Assembly: GCA_039640505.1 (NCBI GenBank)
Contig: CP046865.1
Span: 2,223,501 to 2,287,500 of the forward strand
Reading direction: 5' to 3'
Length of the DNA: 64,000 nucleotides
Source of the DNA: Rhodobacteraceae bacterium Araon29
GTDB taxonomy: Bacteria > Pseudomonadota > Alphaproteobacteria > Rhodobacterales > Rhodobacteraceae
Part shown: positions 61,844 to 64,000 of the stretch, one piece after another
How positions within the stretch are numbered: the first letter of the stretch is position 1
Layout: each line of letters starts with the position of its first letter
Made by a program: the position numbers and the translations under genes
Notes under the pieces: generated by a model
What the model was told of the DNA's origin: nothing
Databases searched by the model: none
Seen by the model: the letters and a program-made list of their open reading frames with translations, nothing else

Positions 61844-62510
61844 TCTCTCCAGCCCAATACTAAGGCAATGCTATTTATGAGAATGTTATCAGTAGGTTAT
61901 CTATCAGTAGACTGCTGTAGTCTGATTGATAGTGGCGCACCCGAGAGGATTCATATCGAATTGAAAAATCTAAATTTATTGTTTAAATTCAATAAGGTAA
62001 ATGGCTTCTAAATTGTTTCCTCTTAATAATTGTTGAGGGATTTGTTGAGGGTTTTTCAACAGATAATATCGACAGGCCAAATAGCCGTCATTGCTGTGCG
62101 TGCACGCAACTAGATTGAACCCGGCATCTGATAGGTTGATTGGCGATACCTCCCAGCCGCAGCAGTTGAGGCACAGAGATACAGAAAGACCCAGATTTTC
62201 ATAGTAGACAAGGACATGATATAATGGTGCAAACAGAGGAATACGTCTCCTGCAGAGTTGACTAAGTTATTCCACCCAACCTTCGCCTGAACATGAATTA
62301 TCCTAGACCCTGAATGCATTTTTTCACTTTATAGCAATCACTTACGACCCCTGACTTCAGACCAAAAAGCTTTTTAATATCATAAAAATATATCTAAAAC
62401 CAAAGATTTTCTTACAATTTTAGGATTTCTATTTGACAATCCCTCCACCCTAAGTAGTATCGCCCTATTGTTTGTTAGACTTTAAATTTAGCTTTGTGAT
62501 TTACAAGAAA
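61844..62510. other. Non-coding region between integrase remnant and 2OG-oxygenase gene
   Basis: About 670 bp. It holds the tRNA-end-like site and, at about 62031-62060, a twofold TTGTTGAGGG repeat resembling integrase arm-binding sites. The remainder is AT-rich with no gene; the last 100 bp may hold the promoter of the next gene. Confidence 0.45.
61932..61950 (-). repeat. tRNA-3'-end-like sequence, candidate attachment site
   Basis: On the minus strand it reads ATCCTCTCGGGTGCGCCA, the form of a T-arm 3' half plus acceptor and CCA. The T-loop side is altered and no tRNA body is present. Thirteen of its bases recur at 36091-36103. Next to the integrase remnant, this fits an att scar. Confidence 0.45.
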
Positions 62511-63176
62511 ATGGTAACCGATCAGTATAATTTTGCAAGTTTTGAAGATGACAGTTTTTCTGGTGAGCTGTATTTTCCAACATTGGTGTTCAATATCATC
62601 TGCGCCGATCATGAGGCGCTGAATGAGTACCTTTTGAACCTTATAAATGCCGAACGTGAGCGCGATCAAAAGGGTATTGAACGTTCGAATTTCCGCAAGC
62701 TTGGTGGTTGGCATAGCCACAATAATTTACACCGTGAAACAGACTACAAACCGATCACGGACCGGGTGAATCAAGCGGGGCGCCGTATATCGCGCCAACT
62801 TGGATATCACCCTGAAAAACATCTTAAGATCGGTACAATGTGGTCGATTATCAATGCACCGGGCAGCTCAAACAAGGCGCATGTACACCCCGGCTGTCAT
62901 TGGAGCGGGGTTTATTATGTCCAGACTCCCAAAAATGCCGGGGATATCGAGTTCACCGATCCGCGCACACCCCATGTGATGAACCAGCCAAGCTTTGCGC
63001 CCAAGAAACAGCGCAGCAAGGAAAACTGGACCAAAGTGCGCTTTACGCCAAAGGCCGGAAAAATGCTGATCTTTCCCAGTTGGCTATACCACAGTGTGGA
63101 CCCGAATATGTCGGATCAAAAAGACAAAAATGGGGAACGCGTCATCATCAGTTTTAATTTGACGCAAACGGGTTGA
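62511..63176 (+). CDS. Putative 2OG-Fe(II) oxygenase (TIGR02466-like)
   Basis: The double-stranded beta-helix motifs are KAHVHPGCHWSGVYYV (His124/126), GDIEFTDPR, FPSWLYHSVDPN (His194) and ERVIISFN (Arg210 for 2-oxoglutarate). This family is frequent in marine phages and their hosts; substrates are unknown, with prolyl or other hydroxylation proposed. The ATG before VTDQYNF is preferred to an upstream TTG. It is followed 2 bp later by a GNAT-like gene. Confidence 0.8.
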   Translation: MVTDQYNFASFEDDSFSGELYFPTLVFNIICADHEALNEYLLNLINAERERDQKGIERSNFRKLGGWHSHNNLHRETDYKPITDRVNQAGRRISRQLGYHPEKHLKIGTMWSIINAPGSSNKAHVHPGCHWSGVYYVQTPKNAGDIEFTDPRTPHVMNQPSFAPKKQRSKENWTKVRFTPKAGKMLIFPSWLYHSVDPNMSDQKDKNGERVIISFNLTQTG

Positions 63177-63178
63177 TC

Positions 63179-63655
63179 ATGGCTAAACTAAAGGTAGACC
63201 GTGTAGCCGAAACTGATCGCAGCAAAATCTGCGCTTTGGCCCGTCTTGCCCATGGGGAAAGCCTGTTTAAGGATATCGCGTTTTCAAAGGCAAAGTTTTT
63301 TAATGCCTTCGATAACACATTGCACGAGCCGGATACTTATCTTGGTCTAAAGGTCAGCCTTGGACATGAAATCATCGGGTTCTGCTATGCGCTGCTTGGC
63401 GGCTTTTACATTGGCGAAGACGCCAAAATTGTAACTGTCATCACCATTGCCATCGCCCCGGAAACCCGATCACGCATTCTCGGCGGCAAAGCCGCCCTTC
63501 GTCTTACGCGCGGTATTGAAATTTGGGCCAAGGCTATGGGTGCATCATACGTGCTCTATCACGCCACATCCGGCACCAACCCAACCAGCTCGGATCGCTT
63601 TTTCCGAAAGCTTGGCATGATAACACTTGGAGGAAATTATGGGATTAGGCTTTAA
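63179..63655 (+). CDS. GNAT-like acetyltransferase, phage-associated type
   Basis: A 158-residue protein with GHEIIGFCYALLGG, VITIAIAPETRSRILGGKAALRL (acyl-CoA loop region) and a SDRFFRKLGMITLGGNYGIRL end, the pattern of GNAT-fold proteins found in phage gene clusters. The canonical QxxGxG/A loop is imperfect (RSRILGGKAA). It overlaps the next gene by 17 bp, which is typical of tightly packed phage-like transcripts. Confidence 0.68.
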   Translation: MAKLKVDRVAETDRSKICALARLAHGESLFKDIAFSKAKFFNAFDNTLHEPDTYLGLKVSLGHEIIGFCYALLGGFYIGEDAKIVTVITIAIAPETRSRILGGKAALRLTRGIEIWAKAMGASYVLYHATSGTNPTSSDRFFRKLGMITLGGNYGIRL

Positions 63656-64000
63656 GAGAGCCATAGTTTTTGGACTTGCTGCTTTTGCTGTGGCCGTCGC
63701 TATATTTTCTGCACAGATAGAATCTTGGGTTACTAAAGCTGTGCTAAAGCAAGTTTCAAAATTTGACGAATATGCTGAGATGGAACTTTGCATTGCGGCG
63801 GTTGCAGAGCAAATCGAAAATAGCAAACCAAACATAAACTTACAAAAACTGATTATAGGTTGTGCTCAAAGTGAACATTTAAAATGCACAGAATCGGATC
63901 AATCTATCAAATGTTTCGATGCTCTATCTCACAAGTTTGCTCAATTGGCCAAAATTCATGGCCCAATCCATATGGATGAGAAAAACTCAATAGAATACAA
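63639..64000 (+). CDS. Hypothetical membrane-anchored or secreted protein, 3' end outside window
   Basis: A strong GGAGG site precedes the ATG. KRAIVFGLAAFAVAVAIFSA is a signal anchor or signal peptide, followed by a polar region with several Cys (ELCIAAV, IGCAQS, LKCTES, IKCFDA). About 120 residues are visible. No family was recognised; it is cotranscribed with the two genes before it. Confidence 0.7.
   Translation, partial: MGLGFKRAIVFGLAAFAVAVAIFSAQIESWVTKAVLKQVSKFDEYAEMELCIAAVAEQIENSKPNINLQKLIIGCAQSEHLKCTESDQSIKCFDALSHKFAQLAKIHGPIHMDEKNSIEY

Noticed and set aside
61844-62000. A functional tRNA gene
   Set aside because: Only the 3' arm and CCA are recognisable; no anticodon or D arm could be aligned on either side.
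1863-63835. Many long open frames antisense to the genes listed
   Set aside because: They follow the codon structure of the opposite-strand genes, lack ribosome binding sites and show no family motifs.

Overview
The window reads as chromosome of a marine-type alphaproteobacterium, possibly related to Rhodobacterales or SAR116. Pointers are the crtE-I-B-Y-blh block typical of retinal-making marine bacteria, the MarR-type EPS regulator paired with a NusG/RfaH paralog, Tat-exported binding proteins, and many oligotroph-style ABC uptake operons. Base composition was judged by eye only. No complete tRNA, rRNA or CRISPR array was seen.

Layout. (1) 1-18994, minus strand: a compact surface-polysaccharide operon holding a membrane NDP-sugar dehydratase, two P-loop kinase-like proteins, a methyltransferase, a polysaccharide deacetylase, a FemAB/CelD-like acyltransferase, a three-enzyme UDP-6-deoxy-L-HexNAc pathway, three GT4 glycosyltransferases, two DegT-type aminotransferases, a Wzx flippase and a split transketolase. 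(2) 19096-22345: a cytidylyltransferase remnant, a VapB-VapC-Phd cassette plus an orphan antitoxin, the EPS MarR regulator, a divergent RfaH-like antiterminator and an IS3 remnant. (3) 24004-35464: a large minus-strand operon for an amide/urea-like compound. It has an AmiC-like soluble receptor, a flotillin, a Tat-exported binding protein, two permeases, an ATPase, a second ATPase fused to an amidase, and an acyl-CoA synthetase, facing a divergent MarR gene. (4) 35465-39295: decayed DNA, a degenerate peptidase-like gene and a class III cyclase with TPR-like repeats. (5) 39296-44923: carotenoid and retinal biosynthesis, without a rhodopsin in the window. (6) 45525-48305: a broken NTF2-like gene joined to a decayed IS66 element. 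(7) 48392-55027: a guanidino-compound operon (LysR, ureohydrolase, Pot-type ABC transporter, nitrilase-family amidohydrolase). (8) 55437-64000: an accessory zone with several genes broken by single stops or frameshifts, an aldehyde dehydrogenase, an IS3 copy, a small secreted Cys-containing peptide, a TPR lipoprotein-sized protein, a broken tyrosine integrase beside a tRNA-3'-end-like sequence, and a 2OG-oxygenase/GNAT/membrane-protein trio running off the right edge.

Most unusual points: the single-chain LivF-type ATPase plus amidase, which would couple amide import physically to hydrolysis, inside an operon that also encodes a flotillin and a cytosolic AmiC-like sensor; the split transketolase inside the polysaccharide locus; the complete retinal pathway without its opsin; and a run of single-lesion pseudogenes to the right of the carotenoid genes.
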